NCBI GenBank assembly: GCA_964370715.1
Contig: CAYJKJ010000032.1
Span: forward strand, 1 to 11,404
Origin: CAYJAY01 sp964370715
GTDB taxonomy: Bacteria; Bacillota; Clostridia; Oscillospirales; Ruminococcaceae
DNA length: 11,404 nt
Direction: 5' to 3'
Shown: in pieces, positions 1 to 6,202 of the stretch
How positions within the stretch are numbered: position 1 is the stretch's first letter
Layout of the letters: every line of letters begins with the position of its first letter
Notes under the pieces: model-generated
Told to the model about the DNA's origin: nothing
Database searches by the model: none
What the model saw: only the letters and a program-made list of their open reading frames with translations
Position numbers and translations under genes: made by a program

Positions 1-2
1 AT

Positions 3-221
3 ATGAAAGCGAGAATACCTATGGGCAGACGAAAAAAGCTAATCAACAACACAAATATACCTCAGCATAAAATCGAAGCAATCGCTCGCTGCCTATTGCC
101 GGATATTCTGTCCTGTTTTGAAAGCGAGGAGGGACAGCGGGAATTTGAGAAGTGGCGGGAGCAGCGAAAATCAATCTCCCTCCCTGTTCCTTGTCCTGAA
201 CATATAAACAGCGAACGCTAA
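3..221 (+). CDS. Small conserved-looking hypothetical protein, possibly truncated or fused at its 3' end
   Basis: This 72-codon frame is the only plus-strand ORF I believe. It has a basic N-terminus followed by a compact, protein-like core (IARCLLPDILSCFESEEGQ then REFEKWREQRK). From memory this resembles small hypothetical proteins found in Clostridia, often in or near mobile elements; no function is known to me. A second in-frame ATG at 21 is an equally good start, and the gene could also begin upstream of the window. The last ~17 codons lie antisense to the end of esaA and lose the charged helical character of the core. The natural C-terminus may therefore have been replaced at a junction near 165-175. 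It converges on the T7SS operon and is probably not part of it. Confidence 0.55.
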   Translation: MKARIPMGRRKKLINNTNIPQHKIEAIARCLLPDILSCFESEEGQREFEKWREQRKSISLPVPCPEHINSER

Positions 222-2219
222 CGATATCGCCACAACGATAACAACAAGCGCAGTTATGCCTCTCGTTATCCATTCCGAAAGGTTGAAAAACGCTGTCGAG
301 TTTTCCGCTCGCACGTAGCTGTAGGTATAACCTACCGGCATTATTGTTTCCTCGACAACTCGTTGATTAACGGTCGAGTCTATTCGGCTGTTGGGCATAC
401 GCAAAGCAAACGAATCCATTATTTGATGGTTAAGGTCGCTTGTAAACTGTAGCGTTTCGGTTAAGTCGCCTATGTACCTTGAAAGGTTGTCTTGTTCCTT
501 TTCGTGGACTTCATATATGTTTGTCCTAAGGTCGATAACGTGGGTGTTATATTCAAAATATATTTCTCGCAACAACGTCTCGTTTTCTGTGTCAACGGAT
601 TTCAGCATAGCTTCAACGCCGTCTATGCTTGCGGAAAATCCGTCCAACTTGTTTTGAGCTTCCTCTCTCGTTTCGTCGTTAAGATAATCTTTTGGGTTAA
701 AATTAAGATACTCGGTTACAACTATGTTTATCGCGGCTAAAAGCTTCAACGATTTATCGGGCGGGGTTATTTCGGGGGTCTCGAACGTTGGCTTTGGAAC
801 TTCTGTCGGGAAAGTCGGGGCCGGAAGAATGAAACTCGGAATTGTAGCGGTTGAAACATAAGGCGTTGGCGGAAGCGTGCTAAAATTTGCAACCGCTGTT
901 TTAAGCAACGCAGTGTTTTGCGAAAGGTTTGTCGATATCGTTGCTATATCGTTTGATATAGTGGTGAGCGAAAGGTCGCTTGGAAATGCGGTTGTCGGCT
1001 CTAAAGGTTCGACGGAAATTTCGCCGTTTATAAAACGCCGATATTCTTTTATATAATCATGCCAATCCTCTAACGACCTTATAGCGTTGTTTGTGGTGGT
1101 TATGTTGTCGGAAACTTCAGTTGCCTTTGCGCTCAAATCTGTCGCATTGGTTGAAATGTTTTCGGCGGCGGTTTTTGCGTTTTCTTGATACGTTGAAGCG
1201 GAACTCTGCCAAGCGGCAAGGCTTGCTTGATATGAGTTGAGGTTTGAAACTTCGGTTGAAAGAAACGTTTCAACCGTCAGTTTGTGTGAATCGGCATAGG
1301 CTATATATGCGTTTATGTCGCTTAGATAGCTTTCAAAATCGGCGCTCCATGTTTCAAGCTCTGTTTGATAGTCGGAAAGTATTTTGGCGTGGTCGTCCGC
1401 AATCGTAACCCAGCCTTTCATCTCGTCTATCCATTCAACGCTTAACTTGTCTATATCTATTTCGCTTTGTGTCACAATTTTTTGCAGTTCTTCAAAATCT
1501 ATTCCGGCTTGCTCGTAACTTTCAACATATATCTTGTTGAGGTCGTCTTTAAGCGTTGAGGCTTGATTTAAAAATTCCGCATAGCTTGGAGTTGTCGGCT
1601 CGAAATCAACCTGTGGAATGTCTCCGAGGTTCAACATTTCGGTGTATGTAGCAAGGCTTACTTGTTCAACCGCTTGCATATCAAGTTCGTCGTTCTCAAA
1701 AAGTTGGCTAATCTCGTTTTGAGCGGAATGAAACTGTTCAAAAAGCGTTTGAACATATGCGTAGGCTATATTGTTGTTGACCTGCTGTTGCATTAAAATA
1801 AGCTGGTTATAAAGCGGAACATATTTTTCCTCCGGCAAGTTCGGGTTAATGACAAGCTCTATCTTTGCTTGCTGTGGATTGATTTTGTTGATTGAATATA
1901 TGCTTAAAGAAAAATCGACTGGGAACGTCACAACCGCTCCGTAGACGCCGTTTTTATACCCTCTTTCGGCGGCGGCCGCCGAAACAACGGTGTATTGTTG
2001 CCCCAAAGTTTCGATAACCGAGCTTGAATAATATATCTTTTCGTCCCCCATATCAACCCCCATGTCTTGGTTGATGATAGCAACGGCGGTGCTTAAACTT
2101 TCTCGATATTCTTTCGTTGTGTCGGTTTGATATTCCTGTATCTTCATGCCGACAAATATGCTTGAAAGCACCAAAGCAATTCCAACCGTTATTTTTATAG
2201 CCGTTATAAACTTTTTCAT
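171..2219 (-). CDS. esaA: EsaA-like type VII secretion membrane protein (short form)
   Basis: EsaA (YueB in Bacillus) is a T7SSb membrane component with a long extracellular domain. This 682-residue protein has an N-terminal membrane segment (about residues 6-26), then a conserved EsaA/YhgE-Pip-type N-terminal region. That region has AVAIINQDMG near residue 46, then VVSAAAAERGYKNGVYGAVV and a TFPVDFS block around residues 78-104. A long helical, Ser/Thr- and Gln-rich extracellular stretch follows, with a Pro-rich patch (TLPPTPYVS, IPSFILPAPTFPTEVPKP) around 450-490. One C-terminal membrane segment (about 653-674) precedes a short basic tail. The ATG at 2219 is preferred over 2222 because GGAGGGG (2230-2224) is 6 nt away rather than 3. 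Classical EsaA/YueB proteins are longer and end in several membrane helices, so this is a reduced form. It lies downstream of the polytopic genes, and its stop overlaps the convergent small ORF by 51 bp. Confidence 0.78.
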   Translation of the reverse strand: MKKFITAIKITVGIALVLSSIFVGMKIQEYQTDTTKEYRESLSTAVAIINQDMGVDMGDEKIYYSSSVIETLGQQYTVVSAAAAERGYKNGVYGAVVTFPVDFSLSIYSINKINPQQAKIELVINPNLPEEKYVPLYNQLILMQQQVNNNIAYAYVQTLFEQFHSAQNEISQLFENDELDMQAVEQVSLATYTEMLNLGDIPQVDFEPTTPSYAEFLNQASTLKDDLNKIYVESYEQAGIDFEELQKIVTQSEIDIDKLSVEWIDEMKGWVTIADDHAKILSDYQTELETWSADFESYLSDINAYIAYADSHKLTVETFLSTEVSNLNSYQASLAAWQSSASTYQENAKTAAENISTNATDLSAKATEVSDNITTTNNAIRSLEDWHDYIKEYRRFINGEISVEPLEPTTAFPSDLSLTTISNDIATISTNLSQNTALLKTAVANFSTLPPTPYVSTATIPSFILPAPTFPTEVPKPTFETPEITPPDKSLKLLAAINIVVTEYLNFNPKDYLNDETREEAQNKLDGFSASIDGVEAMLKSVDTENETLLREIYFEYNTHVIDLRTNIYEVHEKEQDNLSRYIGDLTETLQFTSDLNHQIMDSFALRMPNSRIDSTVNQRVVEETIMPVGYTYSYVRAENSTAFFNLSEWITRGITALVVIVVAISLAFAVYMFRTRNREGD

Positions 2220-2223
2220 CATT

Positions 2224-2230
2224 CCCCTCC
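2224..2230 (-). promoter_or_regulatory. Ribosome binding site deciding the esaA start
   Basis: The minus strand reads GGAGGGG, the strongest Shine-Dalgarno match near this start. Two ATG codons follow back to back (2222 and 2219). Only the second has a normal 6-nt spacing from the GGAGG core, so translation most likely begins at 2219. Confidence 0.6.
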
Positions 2231-2252
2231 GATTTTTCTTTTTTCGTTTACC

Positions 2253-3125
2253 TTATCCCCATATAGCGAAGCAATGCCCCGCTATACGGGTTTTCGATTT
2301 TATTAATGGAAAAGCCCATTTGTCGAGTTTTGCTTTTAAGATCTCCTTTTTTTCTTCCTTTGTCATATTGCGCTCTTTCTCTTCGAGAATGGCTCTTTCC
2401 CTCGCTTCTCGTATTTCCGGTGGTTCGGATTGTTGTTCGAGTATTCGGTATCTATATAATTTTCTTGATTCTATAACATTAGCCGAAATAAATGATATAA
2501 AATATATTACATAAATAACAACAACCAATAATAGCACAAAAGGTATACTTCTAAAAAATAAATAACCAATTATAGCTCCTGAACCGGTTACATATCCTTT
2601 CTTAAAATAAATAAACTTAAAAGAGTTAATTATCGAACCATGCTTAAGTTCTCTGTAGAAGTTAATTCGATAAAAAACAACAAAGAATAAAAAACTAATT
2701 ATTACATACCATATTAAAGTTAAAATTGCAATGTTAAAGTCGGGATGTATTCCTGTTAAAGCTGATATTGCAATAAAAAATAAATACCAAAGAGACGCCA
2801 AAAGTACATCGGAACAAATAAGTTGTACTTGCGGATTTTTTGAAAAACTAGATATAATTATAGGTATTATTACTAAAATTAGAGTTGGAGACAAATATAT
2901 AGCTTTAATTAACAAAGCAAACTCTGAATTTTGAACATTTGCCAGCAGTATAAAAAACATAAACAACCCCATAAAAATAAATCCGACTAATACGGTTTTT
3001 GCTGTTTGAGGGTCAACTGTTTTTACATTATTTTTAGGTGCTGTTGCCAATCTATCATCAAACGGAAACAAAAGATTAATTATAAATTTTAATATTTGTA
3101 TAACTATTGTTTTAAAGTATTGCAT
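2253..3125 (-). CDS. Polytopic membrane protein, tandem paralogue 1 (unknown family; possible frameshifted tail)
   Basis: I do not recognise this family. The 290-residue product starts with a hydrophobic/basic segment ending in the shared block FPFDD. About five to six membrane helices follow (roughly 46-67, 73-94, 104-123, 128-150 and one or two within 178-215). A charged cytosolic tail begins at the shared block SEPPEIREARERAILEEKER. The sequence FVVFYRINFYRELKHGSI near residue 147 is recognisably conserved in all three paralogues. Unlike copies 2 and 3, the Lys/Glu-rich tail is replaced after about residue 255 by KEEKKEILKAKLDK, then an unusual end (WAFPLIKSKTRIAGHCFAIWG). A one-base shift near 2319-2321 would give a more natural end, so a frameshift is possible. 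By position it could be orphan immunity or a T7SS accessory protein. Tandem polytopic immunity genes are known in other T7SSb loci (for example DUF443/TsaI in Staphylococcus), but I see no motif linking them. Confidence 0.7.
   Translation of the reverse strand: MQYFKTIVIQILKFIINLLFPFDDRLATAPKNNVKTVDPQTAKTVLVGFIFMGLFMFFILLANVQNSEFALLIKAIYLSPTLILVIIPIIISSFSKNPQVQLICSDVLLASLWYLFFIAISALTGIHPDFNIAILTLIWYVIISFLFFVVFYRINFYRELKHGSIINSFKFIYFKKGYVTGSGAIIGYLFFRSIPFVLLLVVVIYVIYFISFISANVIESRKLYRYRILEQQSEPPEIREARERAILEEKERNMTKEEKKEILKAKLDKWAFPLIKSKTRIAGHCFAIWG
2371..2446. repeat. Partial repeat in the tail of paralogue 1 (matches 3319-3394)
   Basis: About 76 bp encoding RILEQQSEPPEIREARERAI and the following few residues match paralogue 2 at the same 948-bp offset, with a few mismatches. 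Homology is lost on the esaA side, where the Lys/Glu-rich tail is missing. This marks the distal edge of the cassette array. Confidence 0.8.
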
Positions 3126-3380
3126 TTGTGTAATCCGGTCCTTTCTCCCAACTTTTTTGTTCTAGACTTCCCAAAGCTCGATTTCTTTTTCTTCCGTTTG
3201 ATTTTTGCTTTTCTCCATCTCTGCCCTGTCCTTTTTTATCTGTTGTTCCAAATATAGCTTCTTTTGTTCTTTTTCCTTTTTCTTTCGCTCTTTTTCCGCT
3301 TGCTTTTGCTTCCTCTTTCGCTCTTTCTCATCAAGTATGGCTCTTTCCCTCGCTTCTCGTATTTCCGGTGGTTCGGATTG
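3052..3380. repeat. 329-bp direct repeat, copy 1 (junction of polytopic paralogues 1 and 2)
   Basis: This block covers the first ~74 bp of paralogue 1, the 36-bp intergenic gap and the last ~219 bp of paralogue 2. It matches 4000-4328 at a constant offset of 948 bp with only about two mismatches that I can see. The repeat therefore crosses a gene boundary and is not confined to a protein domain. Confidence 0.9.
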
Positions 3381-4073
3381 TTGTTCGAGTATTCTAAAAC
3401 GATATTCTTTTCTAATGTGTATAATTGCATCTGAAAGAAAAAACAAATAAGCGATAATTATCAATTGCAGAACCACTAAAAAAATATAAGGTATATCTCT
3501 AAAAATTATAAATCCAACTATTACAATCGATGATCCCGTAAATTTGCTACTCTTCATATTTCTATCTATTGCTCTTTTTGCTATTGAAACCCCTTTTAAT
3601 TCCAACCAAAAATTAATTCTGTAAAAAACAACAAATATTAAAAAACTTATAATTACATAAACAAATAAATGCATAGCGGCTATATGCAAATTTGGGTTTA
3701 TTCCCATAAAAAGCAATCCTAATATAAAGAGTAAATACCACATAGATACACCAATCGCACTTTCATAAATACTATCCATTATTAATCTTTCGGATAACTC
3801 TGATAATATCGTAGGTATAATAGTCAATATAAATGCCGGAAATAAATATATCAATTTTATAAGAAAGCCATGTTCTGAATCGCCAACATTTGTAAATAAC
3901 AACGTGAAAACAAAAATGCTTAAATACGGCATACAATAGATTAGACTCATTACTAAACTAATATCAACCTTTTTTTTAATTTTCGGTTCGAAAATCCAAC
4001 TATCATCAAACGGAAACAAAAGATTAATTATAAATTTTAATATTTGTATAACTATTGTTTTAAAGTATTGCAT
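3162..4073 (-). CDS. Polytopic membrane protein, tandem paralogue 2 (unknown family)
   Basis: This is a 303-residue paralogue of its neighbours. Its first 24 residues are identical to copy 1 (MQYFKTIVIQIL... to FPFDD). The membrane core differs from copy 1 but keeps its length and landmarks: GINPN at about 124, FVVFYRINFWLELK near 147, FRDIPY near 192. The last ~75 residues are a highly charged Lys/Glu/Arg/Gln tail, probably helical and cytosolic, ending ELWEV and essentially identical to copy 3. The start is the ATG at 4073, shared by all copies. The nearest Shine-Dalgarno-like AAAGGA lies 13 nt upstream, longer than usual, with the same spacing in all three copies. A 36-bp gap separates it from copies 1 and 3. 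Function unknown; membrane location and paralogy to the neighbours are secure. Confidence 0.75.
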   Translation of the reverse strand: MQYFKTIVIQILKFIINLLFPFDDSWIFEPKIKKKVDISLVMSLIYCMPYLSIFVFTLLFTNVGDSEHGFLIKLIYLFPAFILTIIPTILSELSERLIMDSIYESAIGVSMWYLLFILGLLFMGINPNLHIAAMHLFVYVIISFLIFVVFYRINFWLELKGVSIAKRAIDRNMKSSKFTGSSIVIVGFIIFRDIPYIFLVVLQLIIIAYLFFLSDAIIHIRKEYRFRILEQQSEPPEIREARERAILDEKERKRKQKQAEKERKKKEKEQKKLYLEQQIKKDRAEMEKSKNQTEEKEIELWEV

Positions 4074-4328
4074 TTGTGTAATCCGGTCCTTTCTCCCAAC
4101 TTTTTTGTTCTAGACTTCCCAAAGCTCGATTTCTTTTTCTTCCGTTTGATTTTTGCTTTTCTCCATCTCTGCCCTGTCCTTTTTTATCTGTTGTTCCAAA
4201 TATAGCTTCTTTTGTTCTTTTTCCTTTTTCTTTCGCTCTTTTTCCGCTTGCTTTTGTTTCCTCTTTCGCTCTTTCTCTTCAAGTATGGCTCTTTCCCTCG
4301 CTTCTCGTATTTCCGGTGGTTCGGATTG
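4000..4328. repeat. 329-bp direct repeat, copy 2 (junction of polytopic paralogues 2 and 3)
   Basis: Near-identical to 3052-3380. It covers the start of paralogue 2, the intergenic gap and the charged 3' end of paralogue 3. Outside these borders the genes diverge abruptly. Recombination between the two repeats would delete or exchange exactly one membrane-protein cassette of 948 bp. Confidence 0.9.
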
Positions 4329-5018
4329 CTCCATAATAGTGATAGCTCTTAAAACTTTTCTTTGCTCTATTATACAAACTGCAACTACTATCAAAATAAT
4401 TATTTTTATTGCCCATATTAATATTAAGAAAAAGCTTATAGGAAAATTTCTTAATATTAAATAAAAAATTACAAAACTTCCTATTCCGGCTGCACTGCTT
4501 TGTTTAGCGTGTTTTGAATAAAAATCAACTATAGATCCATATTTCATTTCAATATGAAAACCAATTCTGTATAATACTAAAAAAATTAATAGGTATATGC
4601 CATGATATTTTAATAAATCTATTATGGCTAAAAATAAATTTGGATTAACGCCTACGGTAGCTATCGTTAAATAGAACCATGTATATATGAAAGAAGTTAA
4701 CATGAAAATCCAACTTATAATTTGAATACGCACCTGTTTTGTATAATAGAAAAACAATGCCGGAAGTAATAAACACATAGTAGATGGTAATAAATATATA
4801 AACGTTGTTAAAGTAGGATACTGTGTTTCGGAAAAATCTATTATTATAATTGCAATCATAAATACTATCTCTCCCCCTAATACGGGCATCATTGATCCTT
4901 TAGGAGTAAGATTTATTTCTATTAAATATTTACTTAAAACCAACCTATCGTCAAACGGCATTACTATGTTAATAAAAATAGCAAACGCTTTGTTAATTAA
5001 TTTTTTAAAGTATTGCAT
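4110..5018 (-). CDS. Polytopic membrane protein, tandem paralogue 3 (unknown family)
   Basis: This is a 302-residue paralogue and the first of the three to be transcribed. Its N-terminus (MQYFKKLINKAFAIFINIVMPFDD) is related but not identical to copies 1 and 2, so the 5' homogenisation stops at copy 2. The membrane core has about six hydrophobic stretches and conserved landmarks (GVNPN, LVLYRIGFHIEMKYGSI, LRNFP). The Lys/Glu-rich cytosolic tail matches copy 2 residue for residue from SEPPEIREARERAI onward, apart from D/E in ILDEKER versus ILEEKER. I chose the ATG at 5018 by homology. An in-frame GTG at 5030 would add four residues (MNTQ) but abuts the GGAAAGGAA motif with no spacing. The gene start overlaps the end of a small upstream ORF (5145-5005), which could couple their translation. 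Function unknown. Confidence 0.74.
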   Translation of the reverse strand: MQYFKKLINKAFAIFINIVMPFDDRLVLSKYLIEINLTPKGSMMPVLGGEIVFMIAIIIIDFSETQYPTLTTFIYLLPSTMCLLLPALFFYYTKQVRIQIISWIFMLTSFIYTWFYLTIATVGVNPNLFLAIIDLLKYHGIYLLIFLVLYRIGFHIEMKYGSIVDFYSKHAKQSSAAGIGSFVIFYLILRNFPISFFLILIWAIKIIILIVVAVCIIEQRKVLRAITIMEQSEPPEIREARERAILEEKERKRKQKQAEKERKKKEKEQKKLYLEQQIKKDRAEMEKSKNQTEEKEIELWEV

Positions 5019-5145
5019 TTGTGTATTCACTTCCTTTCCGCCATCTTTTTTGTTCTTGAAAATCGGTCACTTGTTCTAAAAATGCTTCAACGGCTTCGCT
5101 GTTGCTTAAAATTACCGTTAATACTAGGCCAGCAATTAATCCCAA
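5005..5145 (-). CDS. Possible small hydrophobic protein or gene remnant upstream of paralogue 3
   Basis: This open frame of 46 codons begins with TTG at 5145 and ends with TAA inside the start of paralogue 3, overlapping it by 14 bp. The peptide has a plausible membrane segment (LGLIAGLVLTVIL) followed by an amphipathic, charged segment (SEAVEAFLEQVTDFQEQKRW). This composition looks coding rather than random. There is no good ribosome binding site (AAAGG only 4 nt before the TTG), and a stop lies two codons before the TTG, just inside the heptanucleotide repeat run. It could be the 3' remnant of a larger gene, or a small leader translationally coupled to the membrane gene. I do not recognise a family. 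Confidence 0.3.
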   Translation of the reverse strand: MGLIAGLVLTVILSNSEAVEAFLEQVTDFQEQKRWRKGSEYTNAIL

Positions 5146-5149
5146 CAGC

Positions 5150-5184
5150 CTTTAGCCCTTAGTCATTAGCTTTTAGTCTTTAGT
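5150..5184. repeat. Five tandem heptanucleotide repeats, consensus CTTTAGT/C
   Basis: Five consecutive 7-bp units read CTTTAGC, CCTTAGT, CATTAGC, TTTTAGT, CTTTAGT on the plus strand. They share a TTAG core at exact 7-bp spacing. The run lies in the gap between the immunity cluster and the polytopic cluster and encodes nothing obvious. Such short heptamer runs are noncoding repeats that can arise by slippage. Confidence 0.75.
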
Positions 5185-5185
5185 C

Positions 5186-5210
5186 GTCATTAAGTGTTTA
5201 ACTTAATGAC
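5186..5210. other. Perfect 10-bp inverted repeat (hairpin) over the stop of the third TipC-like gene
   Basis: GTCATTAAGT and ACTTAATGAC form a perfect 10-bp stem with a 5-nt loop. The TAA stop of the immunity gene (5203-5205) lies within the stem. There is no T run on either side on either strand, so it does not look like a classical intrinsic terminator. It could be an mRNA 3'-end or processing element, a protein-binding palindrome, or the scar of a recombination or insertion. Confidence 0.6.
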
Positions 5211-5910
5211 CCTCCCCCTGCCATTCCTCCCCAAGGTTTTGATAGCTGTTGTCTATAACTATAAAATCCCCCGGGTCTTCGCTTGAAAAGCGAGTTTTCC
5301 CTTTGTTGCCCTCTACCCAGCTTCCTATTATAACCTCGTTTAAAATATAATCTTTGTATTCGTCTAGATCCTCTTTTGTTACGCCGTGCAATTCGAAAAA
5401 CTCATATAGGTATTCCTGTTCGGTTGATGTTTCATATTTTTCATATTTGTCTGGGTAACGTAGGGACATAATTTCCGTTCCTGCATCTATTGGGTTCATC
5501 TGCAAAACTTTAGTTTCTGTATTATACTCATATGATATAGAAAGCTTTGCCCAAATATTATCTACCTTGTCAAAGTCTGAGTATGTAATTGTATTATTTA
5601 TTTTAAGAGTTTTTTCTTTTGGTTTAATATATATAGAAATAAAACACTCCTCTTTAATATAACTTTCATCATAAAACAAAGATATATAGTCGAAAACCAC
5701 TCCATCAAATTTTGCAAAGTCATAGCTGTTATCTTCAAGTGCCGGAACGTTTTCTATGCTCGCTCTTGATAAATATCTATATTTCCAAGAGTCGTATATT
5801 TCTTCAAAAACGTTTTTTGGGTTAGTTACATTGTAGTAGAAAAGGCAAAAAGCTATTATTGCTATGCAAACGACAATTATTTTAATATATAATATTGTTT
5901 TGTTTTTCAA
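5203..5910 (-). CDS. TipC-like membrane-anchored immunity protein, copy 3
   Basis: This 235-residue protein has a short basic N-terminus, one membrane segment (about 6-26) and then an extracellular domain. TipC-family proteins protect producers from TelC-type toxins outside the cytoplasm, and the position downstream of an LXG toxin fits. It shares with the two preceding copies the motif after the anchor (NVFEEIYDSW), FYDESYI near residue 80 and the C-terminal block LHGVTKEDLDEY to NLGEEWQ. The N-terminal two thirds are divergent. It starts at TTG (5910) with AAAGGAG about 7 nt upstream, and the TTGA overlaps the stop of the preceding small ORF. Its C-terminus differs from the other copies (GEGH instead of D) because homology breaks just before the stop. 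It is the last gene before the hairpin. Confidence 0.66.
   Translation of the reverse strand: MKNKTILYIKIIVVCIAIIAFCLFYYNVTNPKNVFEEIYDSWKYRYLSRASIENVPALEDNSYDFAKFDGVVFDYISLFYDESYIKEECFISIYIKPKEKTLKINNTITYSDFDKVDNIWAKLSISYEYNTETKVLQMNPIDAGTEIMSLRYPDKYEKYETSTEQEYLYEFFELHGVTKEDLDEYKDYILNEVIIGSWVEGNKGKTRFSSEDPGDFIVIDNSYQNLGEEWQGEGH
5217..5403. repeat. Direct repeat, immunity copy 3 (shorter form, 187 bp)
   Basis: The segment encodes FFELHGVTKEDLDEY to EEWQ. It is nearly identical to the corresponding parts of 5942-6202 and 6731-6991. Homology stops at the CCTGCC on the distal side, so the small bridging ORF is absent after this last copy. Confidence 0.9.
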
Positions 5911-6002
5911 TTTAAATCTCCTTTAATAAGCTCATCACTTATTTCTTCAAGGCTTAAAACAAACCTATGTGAACTTTTCCATGTATCCTTTAATCCTGCC
6001 AT
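5907..6002 (-). CDS. Small 31-codon ORF bridging TipC-like copies 2 and 3
   Basis: The peptide begins MAGLKDTWKSSHRFVLSLEE and ends GDLN. Its ATG lies inside the 3' end of the upstream immunity gene (13-bp overlap), and its TGA overlaps the TTG start of the next gene (TTGA), the geometry of translational coupling. The first 20 residues equal those of the other small ORF at 6791-6699, and the one base difference I see in that part is synonymous (TCA/TCG, Ser). The GGGGAGG element is only about 1 nt from the ATG, which is poor for independent initiation, so reinitiation would be needed. It may be a real microprotein or only a coupling linker. Confidence 0.4.
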   Translation of the reverse strand: MAGLKDTWKSSHRFVLSLEEISDELIKGDLN

Positions 6003-6202
6003 TCCTCCCCAAGGTTTTGATAGCTGTTGTCTATAACTATAAAATCCCCCGGGTCTTCGCTTGAAAAGCGAGTTTTCCCTTTGTTGCCCTCAACCCAACC
6101 TCCGATTATAACCTCGTTTAAAATATAATCTTTGTATTCGTCCAGATCCTCTTTTGTTACGCCGTGCAATTCAAAAAACTCCAACAGCGAGGCTTCGTCT
6201 TC
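5942..6202. repeat. 261-bp direct repeat, immunity copy 2
   Basis: It matches 6731-6991 without gaps and with few mismatches. It contains the 3' end of the second TipC-like gene (from EDEASLLEFFELHG to the stop) plus the first ~20 codons of the bridging small ORF. Confidence 0.92.

Noticed and set aside
120..200. Bidirectional terminator between the small plus-strand ORF and esaA
   Set aside because: I looked for a GC-rich stem with a T run around the convergent ends and found only imperfect purine/pyrimidine matches.
43..273. Cys-rich minus-strand ORF of 76 codons at the end of esaA
   Set aside because: It overlaps esaA on the same strand in another frame, has no ribosome binding site and has odd composition. 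It is a shadow.
3205..4464. Cys/Phe/Ser-rich plus-strand ORFs (3205-3450 and 4153-4464)
   Set aside because: They are antisense shadows of the Lys/Glu-rich tails of the polytopic proteins. Their Ser/Phe/Cys composition is what reversed Lys/Glu codons give.
5186..5210. Hairpin as an intrinsic terminator of the immunity genes
   Set aside because: The stem is AT-rich and no T run follows on either strand, so I list it only as an inverted repeat.
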